A DNA stretch of 64,000 nucleotides. It comes from Flammeovirgaceae bacterium (GTDB lineage: Bacteria; Bacteroidota; Bacteroidia; Cytophagales; Cyclobacteriaceae). The first letter of the stretch is position 1; each line of letters begins with the position of its first letter. The notes beneath the pieces were generated by a model. The model was not told the DNA's origin, did no database searches, and worked only from the letters and a program-made list of their open reading frames with translations. The translations under genes were made by a program, and so were the position numbers. Positions 9,713-18,550 of the stretch are shown here, piece after piece. The stretch spans positions 1 to 64,000 of the forward strand of contig JADJRT010000015.1 of assembly GCA_016712035.1 (NCBI GenBank), written 5' to 3'.

Positions 9713-11428
9713 GAATTCTTCAATTAATTTTATCTTCTTTTCAAGTTGATCGTTAACTAAATCAAATTCTTGCGATGTATTTAATTTAGTGTGTACACTA
9801 ATATAGAATTTGATCTTGGGCTCGGTACCGGAAGGACGAACAGAAATTTTACTACCATCTTCCGAATAATACTGAATGACATCGGATACTGGTAGTGTTA
9901 ATTTTGTTGTCTTTCCCGTGAGGATATCTGTCGTGGTACTCGATTTATAATCCAGCGCCCGAACTACTTTACTTCCTGCTATTTTTTCGGGAGGATTGCC
10001 TCTAAAGCTCTCCATCATCCTCTTGATTTCCATCTCTCCCTCAGCCCCTTGACGAACCAAATTGATAAGGCCCTCTTTATAAAAGCCATGCTCCACATAC
10101 ATTTGAACTAACCATTCGAACAAGGTATGACCTTCGTCCTTTGCGGAGGCTGCCAATGCGGCAAAGAATGCACACGCAGAGACCGCATCTTTGTCCCGAA
10201 CAAAATCTCCCACCATATACCCATAACTTTCTTCCCCAGCCGCCACAAACTTTTTCTTACCTTCCATGGCGCCCATTAATTCAGCAATGTATTTAAAGCC
10301 AGTAAGTGTATTATGGCATTCGATACCCAAATCTGCAGCAATGGTGTCAACAAGTTCTGTCGTTACAATGGTCTTTGCTATGTAGCCACTCTTTCTTTCT
10401 TCTTCACTCAAGTTTTTCATGATGAACCACATCATCAGGCTGAAAGCCTGGTTTCCGTTTAGAAGAAAAAATTCACCTTGCGCATCTTTTATTCCAATTC
10501 CCACCCGATCGGTGTCTGGATCGGTTGCCATGATTAACTGAGCTTTTACATCCTTCCCTTTTTGCAGCGCTAATGCCATGGCAGATTTTTCTTCTGGGTT
10601 GGGCGAATGTACCGTTGGAAAATTTCCATCAGGTTTAGCTTGCTCGTCAATTAAAATCAGGTTTTTAAATCCTAATCTTCTCAAGCATTCAGGAACCATC
10701 GTGATACCAGCCCCGTGAATACTAGAATACACAATCGGTATTAATGCTTGTCGGGCAATCGCATCCTTTTTAGGAATGAGTCTTTCAACTTCCGCGTAAT
10801 AGGCACTCTCAACTTCATGGCTAATTAACTTGATCTTACTTTCATCTGCTTTAAACTTAATATATTCAAAGCCACCAATTGAATTAACTTCCTGAATTAC
10901 ATTTTTATCGTGGGGCGGCACTAATTGTGCGCCATCCTTCCAATACGCTTTATACCCATTATATTCTTTTGGATTATGAGAGGCTGTAATTACAATTCCT
11001 GAATGGCATTTAAAATACCGGATAGCGAATGACAGGAGGGGAGTAGGACGAAGTTCAGCAAATAGAAACACAGGAATACCATTAGCAGAAAAAACATCGG
11101 CTGTTACCTGCGCCAATGCTTGGCTATTATTGCGGCTATCATATGCAATCGTCACTTTAATCTCACCCGAGATTGATTTTTTAAGATAGTTGGACAAGCC
11201 TTGTGTAGCCGCTCCGATTGTATATTTATTTATACAATTCGAACCTACGCCCATAACTCCACGTAAGCCACCGGTCCCAAACTCAAGATCTTTATAGAAA
11301 CTGTCAATCAGTGGTTTTGAATCAGCAGCTTCCAAAAGCTTGCGAATAGACTGCTTGGAAGAATCATCGATAACAGAACTATTTAGCCAGGCCTCTGCCC
11401 GTTTCTTTGATTCGGAAAGTAAGTCCAT
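9698..11428 (-). CDS. Phospho-sugar mutase (phosphoglucomutase/phosphomannomutase)
   Basis: A protein of 576 residues in the alpha-D-phosphohexomutase superfamily, of the long bacterial type. The four active-site loops are all visible: phosphoserine loop ITASHNPKEYNGYKAY (about residue 140), metal-binding DPDTDRVG (about residue 305), sugar-specificity loop GEESYGYM (about residue 405), and phosphate-binding SVRPSGTEPKIKFY near the C-terminus. The N-terminal FGTGGLRGVMG is also typical. It isomerises glucose- or mannose-1-phosphate and 6-phosphate for glycogen, cell-wall and nucleotide-sugar supply. The substrate preference cannot be fixed from sequence. The frame is intact. Confidence 0.93.
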   Translation of the reverse strand: MDLLSESKKRAEAWLNSSVIDDSSKQSIRKLLEAADSKPLIDSFYKDLEFGTGGLRGVMGVGSNCINKYTIGAATQGLSNYLKKSISGEIKVTIAYDSRNNSQALAQVTADVFSANGIPVFLFAELRPTPLLSFAIRYFKCHSGIVITASHNPKEYNGYKAYWKDGAQLVPPHDKNVIQEVNSIGGFEYIKFKADESKIKLISHEVESAYYAEVERLIPKKDAIARQALIPIVYSSIHGAGITMVPECLRRLGFKNLILIDEQAKPDGNFPTVHSPNPEEKSAMALALQKGKDVKAQLIMATDPDTDRVGIGIKDAQGEFFLLNGNQAFSLMMWFIMKNLSEEERKSGYIAKTIVTTELVDTIAADLGIECHNTLTGFKYIAELMGAMEGKKKFVAAGEESYGYMVGDFVRDKDAVSACAFFAALAASAKDEGHTLFEWLVQMYVEHGFYKEGLINLVRQGAEGEMEIKRMMESFRGNPPEKIAGSKVVRALDYKSSTTTDILTGKTTKLTLPVSDVIQYYSEDGSKISVRPSGTEPKIKFYISVHTKLNTSQEFDLVNDQLEKKIKLIEEFLLSL

Positions 11429-11456
11429 TTTAAAAATTTAGATGTGACCGGTAAGA

Positions 11457-12551
11457 TTATAAATTTCCACGCAACCCTTGTTCTAACTCAATGGCTTCGA
11501 ACAGTGCCTTAAAGTTTCCTTTGCCAAAAGATTTAGCTCCGTTCCTTTCAATGATTTCAAAGAACAAAGTGGGCCTATCTTGTATGGGTTTAGTAAAGAT
11601 CTGAAGCAAATATCCCTCTTCATCCCGATCGATAAGAATATTGAGTTTTTTTAACTCTTGAAGATCTTCGTTGATATGACCAACGCGATCCAACACATCT
11701 TCATAATAGATATCAGGTACTCGAAGAAATTCAACCCCGCGCTTTCTCAGTTCACCCACAGTAAAGATAATATCATCAGTGGCGATGGCAATATGTTGTA
11801 CTCCGGCACTATGATAAAAATCAAGGTACTCTTCAATCTGCGATTTCTTTTTACCGTGTGCGGGTTCGTTAATCGGAAACTTGATATATCCGTTTCCGTT
11901 CGACACTACCTTGGACATGAGCGCGCTATATTCTGTTGAGATATCTTTGTCATCGAACGTGATGAGCAATTTAAATCCCATGACATTTTCATAGAATTCA
12001 ACCCACCGGTTCATTTGTCCAAGTTCTACATTGCCTACGCAATGATCCACATATTTCAATCCAATCGGGCTAACGTGTACAGTGCTCTTCAGGGGCTTGT
12101 ACCCGGGCATAAATGCGCCTGAGTACTTAGATCTTTCAACAAACGTGTGAATGGTTTCGCCATATGTTTTGATCGAAGCAACAATCACCTCACCAGACTC
12201 ATCACTTATTTTTTTTGGTGCACTGGCGGGTTCTGCGCCACGCGAAACAGTTTCATTAAACGACTTTGTGGCATCGTCAACCCAAAGGGCAAGAACTTTT
12301 ACTCCATCGCCATGTTTTTTAACATGCTCGGAAATGTAAGAGTCAGGAATTAAACTGGAGGTTACCACAAACCTGATTTTATTTTGCTGAAGAACATACG
12401 AAGCCCGGTCTCTAACGCCTGTTTCAGGCCCAGAGTAGGCAACAAGGTCGAAACCCAGGCAATGTTGATAATACAAAGCTGCCTGCTTGGCATTACCTAC
12501 ATAGAATTCAACGTGATCAGTGCCTTTAAGGGGTAGAAAATCAATATCCAT
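11457..12551 (-). CDS. hppD: 4-hydroxyphenylpyruvate dioxygenase
   Basis: A protein of 364 residues from ATG 12551 (MDIDFLPLKGTDHVEFYVGN). An upstream in-frame TTG (12575) falls inside the predicted promoter, so I prefer the ATG. It has two vicinal-oxygen-chelate domains. The iron ligands are visible in the C-terminal domain: His in VDHCVGNV, His in VQHIAIATDDI and Glu in FFEIIERNG. The enzyme converts 4-hydroxyphenylpyruvate to homogentisate in tyrosine catabolism. It lies 28 bases upstream of the phosphohexomutase on the same strand. Tryptophan 2,3-dioxygenase and a glutaryl-CoA dehydrogenase-like gene lie within 7 kb, but homogentisate dioxygenase is not in the window. Confidence 0.96.
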   Translation of the reverse strand: MDIDFLPLKGTDHVEFYVGNAKQAALYYQHCLGFDLVAYSGPETGVRDRASYVLQQNKIRFVVTSSLIPDSYISEHVKKHGDGVKVLALWVDDATKSFNETVSRGAEPASAPKKISDESGEVIVASIKTYGETIHTFVERSKYSGAFMPGYKPLKSTVHVSPIGLKYVDHCVGNVELGQMNRWVEFYENVMGFKLLITFDDKDISTEYSALMSKVVSNGNGYIKFPINEPAHGKKKSQIEEYLDFYHSAGVQHIAIATDDIIFTVGELRKRGVEFLRVPDIYYEDVLDRVGHINEDLQELKKLNILIDRDEEGYLLQIFTKPIQDRPTLFFEIIERNGAKSFGKGNFKALFEAIELEQGLRGNL

Positions 12552-12572
12552 GGGAAGTGTTTTAATCGTGGT

Positions 12573-12580
12573 CAAAATTA
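12573..12580 (-). promoter_or_regulatory. Candidate -7 element of hppD
   Basis: TAATTTTG on the minus strand matches the Bacteroidota primary-sigma -7 consensus TAnnTTTG. It lies 21 bases upstream of the preferred ATG at 12551, giving a short leader. No clear -33 TTTG is seen at ideal spacing. Confidence 0.4.
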
Positions 12581-12639
12581 ATCAATCCCCGTATTTTAAT
12601 TTAGCTCGTATTTCTATAATCTTGATTAAAATTTGAACT

Positions 12640-13047
12640 ATGGATTTACTGGAACTTGATAAAGCGATACAGGAGATAGCTTTGCGCAGAAATGCTTTAA
12701 AAAAGATTGATTACAATGATCCCAAATATGATGATTTGGAAGAGGAGTTACATGATCTGGAAGATTCGCTTCATGTAAAATATGGCGATTATCTTGAAGA
12801 TATACTTAAAGATGTACATGATAAATACTGTCCCGATACGGATGTTCTGTATCCAATAGCCTATTTGGCAAAGTCATATTTGATTGGTAGTAAAAATGAA
12901 TTTACCGTAGCGGCCACCGAAGGTGTGTATGTTGAAGTTGATTCTATTCCCGGTAAGGAGACGAAGTTGGTCATAGTGCCTAATCCGGTTCGGATAATTC
13001 TTAATGTGGATAAGGGACAACAGCAAGTTGTTTGGACTGCCAAGTAA
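12640..13047 (+). CDS. Conserved hypothetical protein, acidic helical N-terminus
   Basis: A protein of 135 residues from ATG 12640. The first about 65 residues are highly charged and probably helical (YDDLEEELHDLEDSLHVKYG). The second half has beta-strand character (EGVYVEVDSIPGKETKLVIV) and may be a small beta domain. There is no signal peptide, so it is probably cytoplasmic. It is divergent from hppD and convergent with trpS, with only two bases between stops. I recognise no characterised family. Confidence 0.75.
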   Translation: MDLLELDKAIQEIALRRNALKKIDYNDPKYDDLEEELHDLEDSLHVKYGDYLEDILKDVHDKYCPDTDVLYPIAYLAKSYLIGSKNEFTVAATEGVYVEVDSIPGKETKLVIVPNPVRIILNVDKGQQQVVWTAK

Positions 13048-13049
13048 AA

Positions 13050-14018
13050 TTAATACCCAAGTTTTTTTCGTACCCGGCCAAGCACTTCCTTAGCAACTTT
13101 GCTTGCCTTCAATTCGCTTTCGGCTAATTTCTTCTCCAGTTCAGGTAAGTTGCTAAAGTAGAAATTAAAAGCCTCACGCTCTTTGGCGTATTTGGTGGTC
13201 AGTAATTCGAAAAGTTCCTGCTTCGCGTGGCCATAGCCAAAATTACCGGCAAGATACTTTTCCTTTAAGGCATTTGTTTGTTCAGGTGTAGCCACTAATT
13301 TAAAGATTGCAAATACATTATCGGTTTCTGGATTTTTTGGCGCTTCAACAGGAGTGCTGTCCGTAACGATGCTCATGATTTGCTTGCGCAACTCCTTATC
13401 AGGCAGAAAAATGTCAATAATGTTTCCGTACGACTTACTCATCTTCTGTCCATCCGTCCCCGGGATTGTCATGACTTCTTCCTCAATTTTCGCTTCTGGA
13501 AGCACGAATGTTTCGCCATATTGATTATTGAATGCGCTGGCAATGTCGCGCGCCATTTCTAAGTGCTGCCGCTGATCTTTACCCACAGGTACAAAGTTGG
13601 CATTGTATAAAATGATGTCTGCTGTCATCAAAACGGGATATGTAAATAATCCCGCATTTACATCCGCCAGACGATCTGCTTTATCCTTAAAGGAGTGGGC
13701 GTTGGCAAGCATGGGAAACGGAGTCAGGCAGTTGAGATACCAGGTGAGTTCACAAACTTCAGGAATTCTGCTTTGTCGATACAAAAGATTTTTTCCTAAA
13801 TCAAACCCAAAAGCTAGCCAGGCCGCGGCTACAGCATGAACATTGGCTTCACGTTGTTTTGCGTCTTTGATGCTAATGAGTGAATGCAGATCGGCAATAA
13901 AGAAAAATGATTCGTTGCCAGGTTGCTGCGAAAGTTTTATCGCTGGTATAATTGCACCCAAGAGGTTTCCGAGGTGCGGCCTGCCACTACTTTGTATTCC
14001 GGTTAAAATTCTTGCCAT
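13050..14018 (-). CDS. trpS: Tryptophanyl-tRNA synthetase
   Basis: A protein of 322 residues from ATG 14018 (MARILTGIQSSGRPHLGN); three extra in-frame upstream codons are unlikely to be used. It is a class I aminoacyl-tRNA synthetase with the HIGH-like motif PHLGNLLGA near residue 14 and KMSKSYGN near residue 190. It charges tRNA-Trp with tryptophan. Length and motif spacing match bacterial TrpRS. The frame is intact. Confidence 0.97.
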   Translation of the reverse strand: MARILTGIQSSGRPHLGNLLGAIIPAIKLSQQPGNESFFFIADLHSLISIKDAKQREANVHAVAAAWLAFGFDLGKNLLYRQSRIPEVCELTWYLNCLTPFPMLANAHSFKDKADRLADVNAGLFTYPVLMTADIILYNANFVPVGKDQRQHLEMARDIASAFNNQYGETFVLPEAKIEEEVMTIPGTDGQKMSKSYGNIIDIFLPDKELRKQIMSIVTDSTPVEAPKNPETDNVFAIFKLVATPEQTNALKEKYLAGNFGYGHAKQELFELLTTKYAKEREAFNFYFSNLPELEKKLAESELKASKVAKEVLGRVRKKLGY

Positions 14019-14115
14019 ACAATGCAAAGAAAATGAAGTATTGGGAATAGAAGCAATGGAAAGCAGAGAAAGTTATTTGTAGATCGATTTAATTTTAGAA
14101 GTGCCTGTTATGAAG

Positions 14116-14123
14116 TAATTTTG
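14116..14123 (+). promoter_or_regulatory. Candidate -7 element before the DUF1573 gene
   Basis: TAATTTTG matches TAnnTTTG and ends six bases before the ATG at 14130, so transcription could begin at or near the start codon (a leaderless or very short leader). A TTTG at 14076-14079 is too far upstream to be its -33 partner. Confidence 0.3.
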
Positions 14124-14129
14124 CCACAC

Positions 14130-15203
14130 ATGAAACTTACGCTTATCATAGTTCTTTTATCAATGGGTATTATCGTGCATGCCCAACTTGCTGAACCCTT
14201 ATTCTTTAACGAAAAGATTCATGACTTTGGCGAAGTTGTTGAAACCGCGGGCCCAGTTGATTTTGAATTTATCTTTACAAACAATGCTGCACGCCCAGTA
14301 AAAATAATTTCGGTCCAGGCGTCATGCGGATGCACAACCCCTGGCTGGTCTACCGATCTGGTGGCCGCTGGCACAAAAGGTTTTATTAAGGTTAGTTTTG
14401 ACCCCAAAGGTCGCCCAGGGTATTTTAATAAAACGTTAACCGTCACAACGGATTTAATCAGTAGCCCATTGGTTTTACAAATAAAGGGTACTGTTGTGGA
14501 GCAATTAAAGGTGGCTGATCAGCCGTTATTGGTCGCCAAAGGAAATCTGCGCTTTGCCTCTAATTCATTTAACATGGGCAAAGTATTTATTAACAAACCG
14601 GCCTCCGTAAGAGAATATGTGGTTATGAATACGGGGGCTGAAGTAGTTGAATTCAAAAATGTAGTGGCACCGGCCTATATAAAAATAGAAAAACCGACCG
14701 CACTCAACTCAAATACAAAGGGGATTATCAAAATATCGTATGATGCAAAGCTGCGTAATCAGTATGGCTTTTTATCAGATAACATTGAAATTCATACAAA
14801 TGATTCTGTGGTGCCTGTTAAAGTATTTTCCGTGTACGCCACAGCGGAAGAATTTTTCCCAACACAGACTCCGGATGAGCTTTTGAAAGCACCCATGTTG
14901 GTTAGCTCACACTATGAAATTTTATTTGATCGGGTTAAATCGGGTAAACCAATTGAAAATTCTTTAACCTTAACGAATCGAGGTAAGTCTACACTTGAGA
15001 TTCGAAGCATTCAAAGTAATTGTACGTGTGTGATAGCGGCCATGGACAAACAATCTATTAAGCCCGGAGAGGTGACTCAACTTAGTTGGAAAATGAATAC
15101 AGAGGGAAGAAAGGGGACCCAGAATAAGGCGATCACGATCTACTCTAATGATCCACGTAATCCGGTTCAACGGATAACTTTGAGCGGATATATCGAGGAA
15201 TAA
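14130..15203 (+). CDS. DUF1573 domain-containing exported protein
   Basis: A protein of 357 residues from ATG 14130 (MKLTLIIVLLSMGIIVHAQ), with a clear Sec signal peptide. At least two DUF1573 (ASPM/SPD-2/Hydin-like, Ig-fold) units are seen. The first has HDFGEVVE, VKIISVQASCGCTTPGW and DPKGRPGYFNKTLTV. The last has FDRVKSGKPIENSLTLTNRG, IQSNCTCVIAAM and IYSNDPRNPVQRITLSG. The middle is a degenerate third unit (FNMGKVFINKPASVREYV). Such proteins are common in Bacteroidota and are expected in the periplasm or on the surface; no enzymatic role is known. It ends one base before the convergent wecB stop. Confidence 0.88.
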   Translation: MKLTLIIVLLSMGIIVHAQLAEPLFFNEKIHDFGEVVETAGPVDFEFIFTNNAARPVKIISVQASCGCTTPGWSTDLVAAGTKGFIKVSFDPKGRPGYFNKTLTVTTDLISSPLVLQIKGTVVEQLKVADQPLLVAKGNLRFASNSFNMGKVFINKPASVREYVVMNTGAEVVEFKNVVAPAYIKIEKPTALNSNTKGIIKISYDAKLRNQYGFLSDNIEIHTNDSVVPVKVFSVYATAEEFFPTQTPDELLKAPMLVSSHYEILFDRVKSGKPIENSLTLTNRGKSTLEIRSIQSNCTCVIAAMDKQSIKPGEVTQLSWKMNTEGRKGTQNKAITIYSNDPRNPVQRITLSGYIEE

Positions 15204-16268
15204 CTAAGAAAAGTGCTTAGCAATTATGGAAGCGGCATTGCCATTCCCATACAATCCTTCTTTTAGCTTTATAGTCTTGCCTATATTTTCATCAAAAAGA
15301 CTGATGATCTTTTTTCTATCAGCTCCGGCTAGAGCGTTAACGCCAGCATCTATTAATTCTATCCACTCCGTTTGGTCGCGTAGCGTAATACAGAATTTCT
15401 CAAAAAAATATGCTTCCTTTTGCAGGCCACCACTATCAGTCAAAACCATTTTACAATTTCTAAGCAGCGCCAACATATCAAAGTAGCCTACAGGATCAAT
15501 GACATGAGCGTTTAGCTTAATATTTTGAGAAGTGAGGAATGCCTTAGTGCGCGGGTGCAGTGGTAAAACAACTTTTACTTTCTGATTGATTTCATTGAAT
15601 GCCTGGCAAATCTCGATCAATCGTTTTGAGTCATTGGTGTTTTCTGCCCGATGCAAAGTTGCCAACACAAAGGGTTGCATTAGCTTTTCTTTTTCAATGA
15701 TGGTTGAATGGGTTTCAATTTTAGATTGATAATACTGAACGGCATCAAACATCACATCGCCTGATAGAACCACTTTGCAATTGAAGTTATTATAACCTTC
15801 AACTTCTAAATTCTTAATGGCTGTCGTAGTAGGGCAGAAGAGGATGGAACTGATCCGATCAGTGAGTATCCGATTTACTTCTTCAGGCATTTTCATTTCA
15901 AAACTTCTCAGACCAGCTTCTACGTGAGCCACAGAGATATGCAATTTTGATGCTGCCAGTGCACCAGCTAATGTTGAATTAGTATCGCCATACACCAATA
16001 CGTAATCTGGTTTTTCTTTTATGAGAACCGCTTCAATTTTCTCCAGCATGCGGCCCGTCATGGCTCCATGATTTAGTCCGCTTATTTCAAGATTGTAATC
16101 AGGTTGCGGAATTTCCATTTCATCAAAGAAAACCTGACTCATGTTAGCATCGAAGTGCTGCCCGGTATGAACAATGACCTCGTGTACGCCCACTTTTTTG
16201 AGTTCGCGCGAAACGGTGGCAGCCTTCACAAACTGTGGCCTTGCACCTAGAATGGTAACAACTTTCAT
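15204..16268 (-). CDS. wecB: UDP-N-acetylglucosamine 2-epimerase (non-hydrolysing)
   Basis: A protein of 354 residues, the normal length. Family blocks are GARPQFVKAA at the N-terminus, VHTGQHFDANMS, YGDTNSTLAGALAASKL, HVEAGLRSFEMKMPEE, HPRTKAFL and TDSGGLQKEAYF. It interconverts UDP-GlcNAc and UDP-ManNAc for surface polysaccharide or capsule synthesis in the cytoplasm. The start (16268) is adjacent to the stop of the upstream acyl-CoA dehydrogenase, so the two are probably co-transcribed although functionally unrelated. The other nucleotide-sugar gene in the window is at 2220. Confidence 0.95.
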   Translation of the reverse strand: MKVVTILGARPQFVKAATVSRELKKVGVHEVIVHTGQHFDANMSQVFFDEMEIPQPDYNLEISGLNHGAMTGRMLEKIEAVLIKEKPDYVLVYGDTNSTLAGALAASKLHISVAHVEAGLRSFEMKMPEEVNRILTDRISSILFCPTTTAIKNLEVEGYNNFNCKVVLSGDVMFDAVQYYQSKIETHSTIIEKEKLMQPFVLATLHRAENTNDSKRLIEICQAFNEINQKVKVVLPLHPRTKAFLTSQNIKLNAHVIDPVGYFDMLALLRNCKMVLTDSGGLQKEAYFFEKFCITLRDQTEWIELIDAGVNALAGADRKKIISLFDENIGKTIKLKEGLYGNGNAASIIAKHFS

Positions 16269-17489
16269 TTAAGAAAACGCAGGGATACCCGTAATATGAT
16301 TACCCAGAATTAACAAATGAATATCATGCGTTCCTTCATAGGTTAATACCGATTCCAAATTCATCATGTGACGCATCATCGGATACTCACCGGTTATCCC
16401 CATGCCACCGTGAATTTGTCGGGCTTCCCGGGCAATTTCTAAAGCCATATGAACGCTATTTCTTTTGGCCAATGATATTTGTGCCGTAGTTGCTTTGCCT
16501 TCATTCATCAGCACTCCCAATCTCCAGTTAAGAAGTTGTGCTTTGGTTATTTCTGTTAGCATCTCTGCCAATTTCTTTTGTATCAATTGAAACGAACCAA
16601 TCGGTTTTCCAAACTGAATTCTTTCTTTGGCATAACGCTGGGCAGAATCATAACAATCCATGGCTGCGCCTAAAGCCCCCCAGGCAATTCCATATCGTGC
16701 TGAATCCAGGCACATCATCGGGGCACCTAAACCATTTTTACCGGGTAACAAATTTTCTTTAGGAACTTTCACATTATCAAATACTAATTCGCCTGTTGTA
16801 CTTGCCCGCAAAGACCATTTGCCATGAGTCTCCGGAGTCGAAAATCCAGACATACCTCGTTCAACGATTAGTCCATGTATTCGGCCGGCTTCATTCTTGG
16901 CCCAAACAACCGCAACATCCGCTTTAGGCGAATTTGAAATCCACATCTTTGCTCCGTTCAAAACGTAATGGTCGCCAGCATCTTTGAAGTTGGTGACCAT
17001 GCCACTGGGGTTCGATCCATGGTCGGGCTCGGTCAATCCAAAACAACCCAACCATTCGCCACTGGCAAGTTTTGGTAAATATTTTTTGCGCTGCTCTTCG
17101 CTTCCAAACTTATAAATAGGATACATGACCAGTGATCCCTGAACGGAAGCAGTAGATCTCATTCCCGAATCGCCCCGTTCTATTTCTTGCATTAGAATTC
17201 CGTAGGCGATATAGTCTAAACCACCGCCCCCATACTGTTGCGGAATGGTGGGTCCAAACGCACCGATGTCCCCAAACTTTTTAACAATCTCGTAAGGGAA
17301 GTGAGCATTTTGAGCCCAGTCTTCTATATAAGGCGAGATCTCCCGCTTAACAAAATCCCGGATGGAGCTACGGATAAGTTTATGCTCTTCGGTTAACAGG
17401 TCATCAATCCCATAAAAATCGGGTTGTTCATAACGATCTTGTTTTAAAGATTTCTTGATTTTTGATGTAGAGGTGGTAGATGCCGACAT
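16269..17489 (-). CDS. Acyl-CoA dehydrogenase, glutaryl-CoA dehydrogenase type
   Basis: A protein of 406 residues from ATG 17489 (MSASTTSTSKIKK); a 14-codon upstream extension looks spurious. FAD-dependent acyl-CoA dehydrogenase blocks are CFGLTEPDHGSNPSGM, WISNSPKADVAVVWAK, ERIQFGKPIGSFQLIQKKLA and IHGGMGITGEYPMMRHMMN. The catalytic base is placed as the Glu in LTYEGTHDIHLL, the position used by glutaryl-CoA dehydrogenases. RSTASVQGSLVMYPIYKFG is also typical of that group. It would oxidise and decarboxylate glutaryl-CoA from lysine and tryptophan breakdown, consistent with the tryptophan dioxygenase gene next door on the opposite strand. The substrate is inferred. Confidence 0.88.
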   Translation of the reverse strand: MSASTTSTSKIKKSLKQDRYEQPDFYGIDDLLTEEHKLIRSSIRDFVKREISPYIEDWAQNAHFPYEIVKKFGDIGAFGPTIPQQYGGGGLDYIAYGILMQEIERGDSGMRSTASVQGSLVMYPIYKFGSEEQRKKYLPKLASGEWLGCFGLTEPDHGSNPSGMVTNFKDAGDHYVLNGAKMWISNSPKADVAVVWAKNEAGRIHGLIVERGMSGFSTPETHGKWSLRASTTGELVFDNVKVPKENLLPGKNGLGAPMMCLDSARYGIAWGALGAAMDCYDSAQRYAKERIQFGKPIGSFQLIQKKLAEMLTEITKAQLLNWRLGVLMNEGKATTAQISLAKRNSVHMALEIAREARQIHGGMGITGEYPMMRHMMNLESVLTYEGTHDIHLLILGNHITGIPAFS

Positions 17490-17545
17490 AAATATTTTGG
17501 TTATTCTCTTGAATGGGTCAAATTTACGCAAGTATTAACAATTCT

Positions 17546-18511
17546 ATGGACAAATCTTCTCTCGACCCGGCTCTCAGTGAACAAGTAAAAAAGCTTCAAC
17601 AAAAGTATGCCGTCATGGGACAGGACCTTTCCTCGTACCTCGATGGTCTTTGTATTCCGACTATCTTACGTATTGGGATTACATTCACCTCGATACACTT
17701 TTAAGTCTACAAAATCCAAAGACTCAATTCCCGGATGAGAAAGTGTTTATCATTTACCATCAGATCACCGAATTATATTTTAACCTTATCCTCTGGGAAA
17801 TAGAACAAATCGCAGATCATAAAAATCTGACCGAAAAATTTTTTATTGAACGATTGGATCGCATCATTCGGTATTTTCATCTTCTTGAAAATTCATTTAC
17901 TGTGATGGTCGATGGTCTTGAGAAAGAGCAATTTCTGAAATTCCGAATGTCCCTGTTACCCTCTTCGGGATTTCAATCGGCCCAGTATCGGCTAATTGAA
18001 ATTTGCAGCACTGATTTATCGAACTTGATTCATATCGATTTTCGGGAAGGTTTGCAAGAGTCTGATGATATTGAAAAGCAGGTAGAGTGTTTGTATTGGC
18101 GGAGTGGCGCTACCGAATTGGCTTCTGGCAAAAAGACGCTCACCCTTCAACAATTTGAGCAGAAGTATATTAAATTATTTACTGAGACAAGCCTGAAATA
18201 CCGTGAACGGAATCTTCAGAAGATATACCAGCAGCATTTTCCACAATCGAAACCTGTCATTGAAAAACTCCGCGAGTTTGATCAGTTATCTAATGTTCTT
18301 TGGCGATTAGTGCATATGCGCACGGCCGCCCGATACTTGCATCGCGACCCGGAGGATATCAAAGCCACAGGAGGCACCAATTGGCAAAAGTATTTACCCC
18401 CGCGTTTTCAGCGAATCATGTTTTTTTCCTGAACTAGGGACGGAGCAGGAAAAGGCAGACTGGGGAAAAGCTGCAATTATGAAGGCTCTTTATCCAACAA
18501 ATGCTTCCTAA
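17546..18511 (+). CDS. kynA: Tryptophan 2,3-dioxygenase (two frameshifts)
   Basis: Three frame pieces join into about 321 residues. ATG 17546 opens MDKSSLDPALSEQVKKLQQK. A shift near 17655 leads into YSDYLTYWDYIHLDTLLSLQ. A shift in the T run near 18420-18428 leads into FFPELGTEQEKADWGK and the end, KALYPTNAS. The haem enzyme's distal-side block FIIYHQITELYFNL (His near the substrate carboxylate site) and a probable proximal haem histidine in LWRLVHMRTAARYL are present, as is TGGTNWQKYLP. It opens the indole ring of tryptophan to N-formylkynurenine, the first step of the kynurenine route. Other kynurenine genes are not in the window. Confidence 0.9.
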
Positions 18512-18550
18512 AAGAATTCGTTAACTTTACACGGCTACTTTTCTTTTGCT

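Noticed and set aside
16269..17531. Longer start of the acyl-CoA dehydrogenase at 17531
   Set aside because: The upstream 14 codons have no family support and the ATG at 17489 is preferred.
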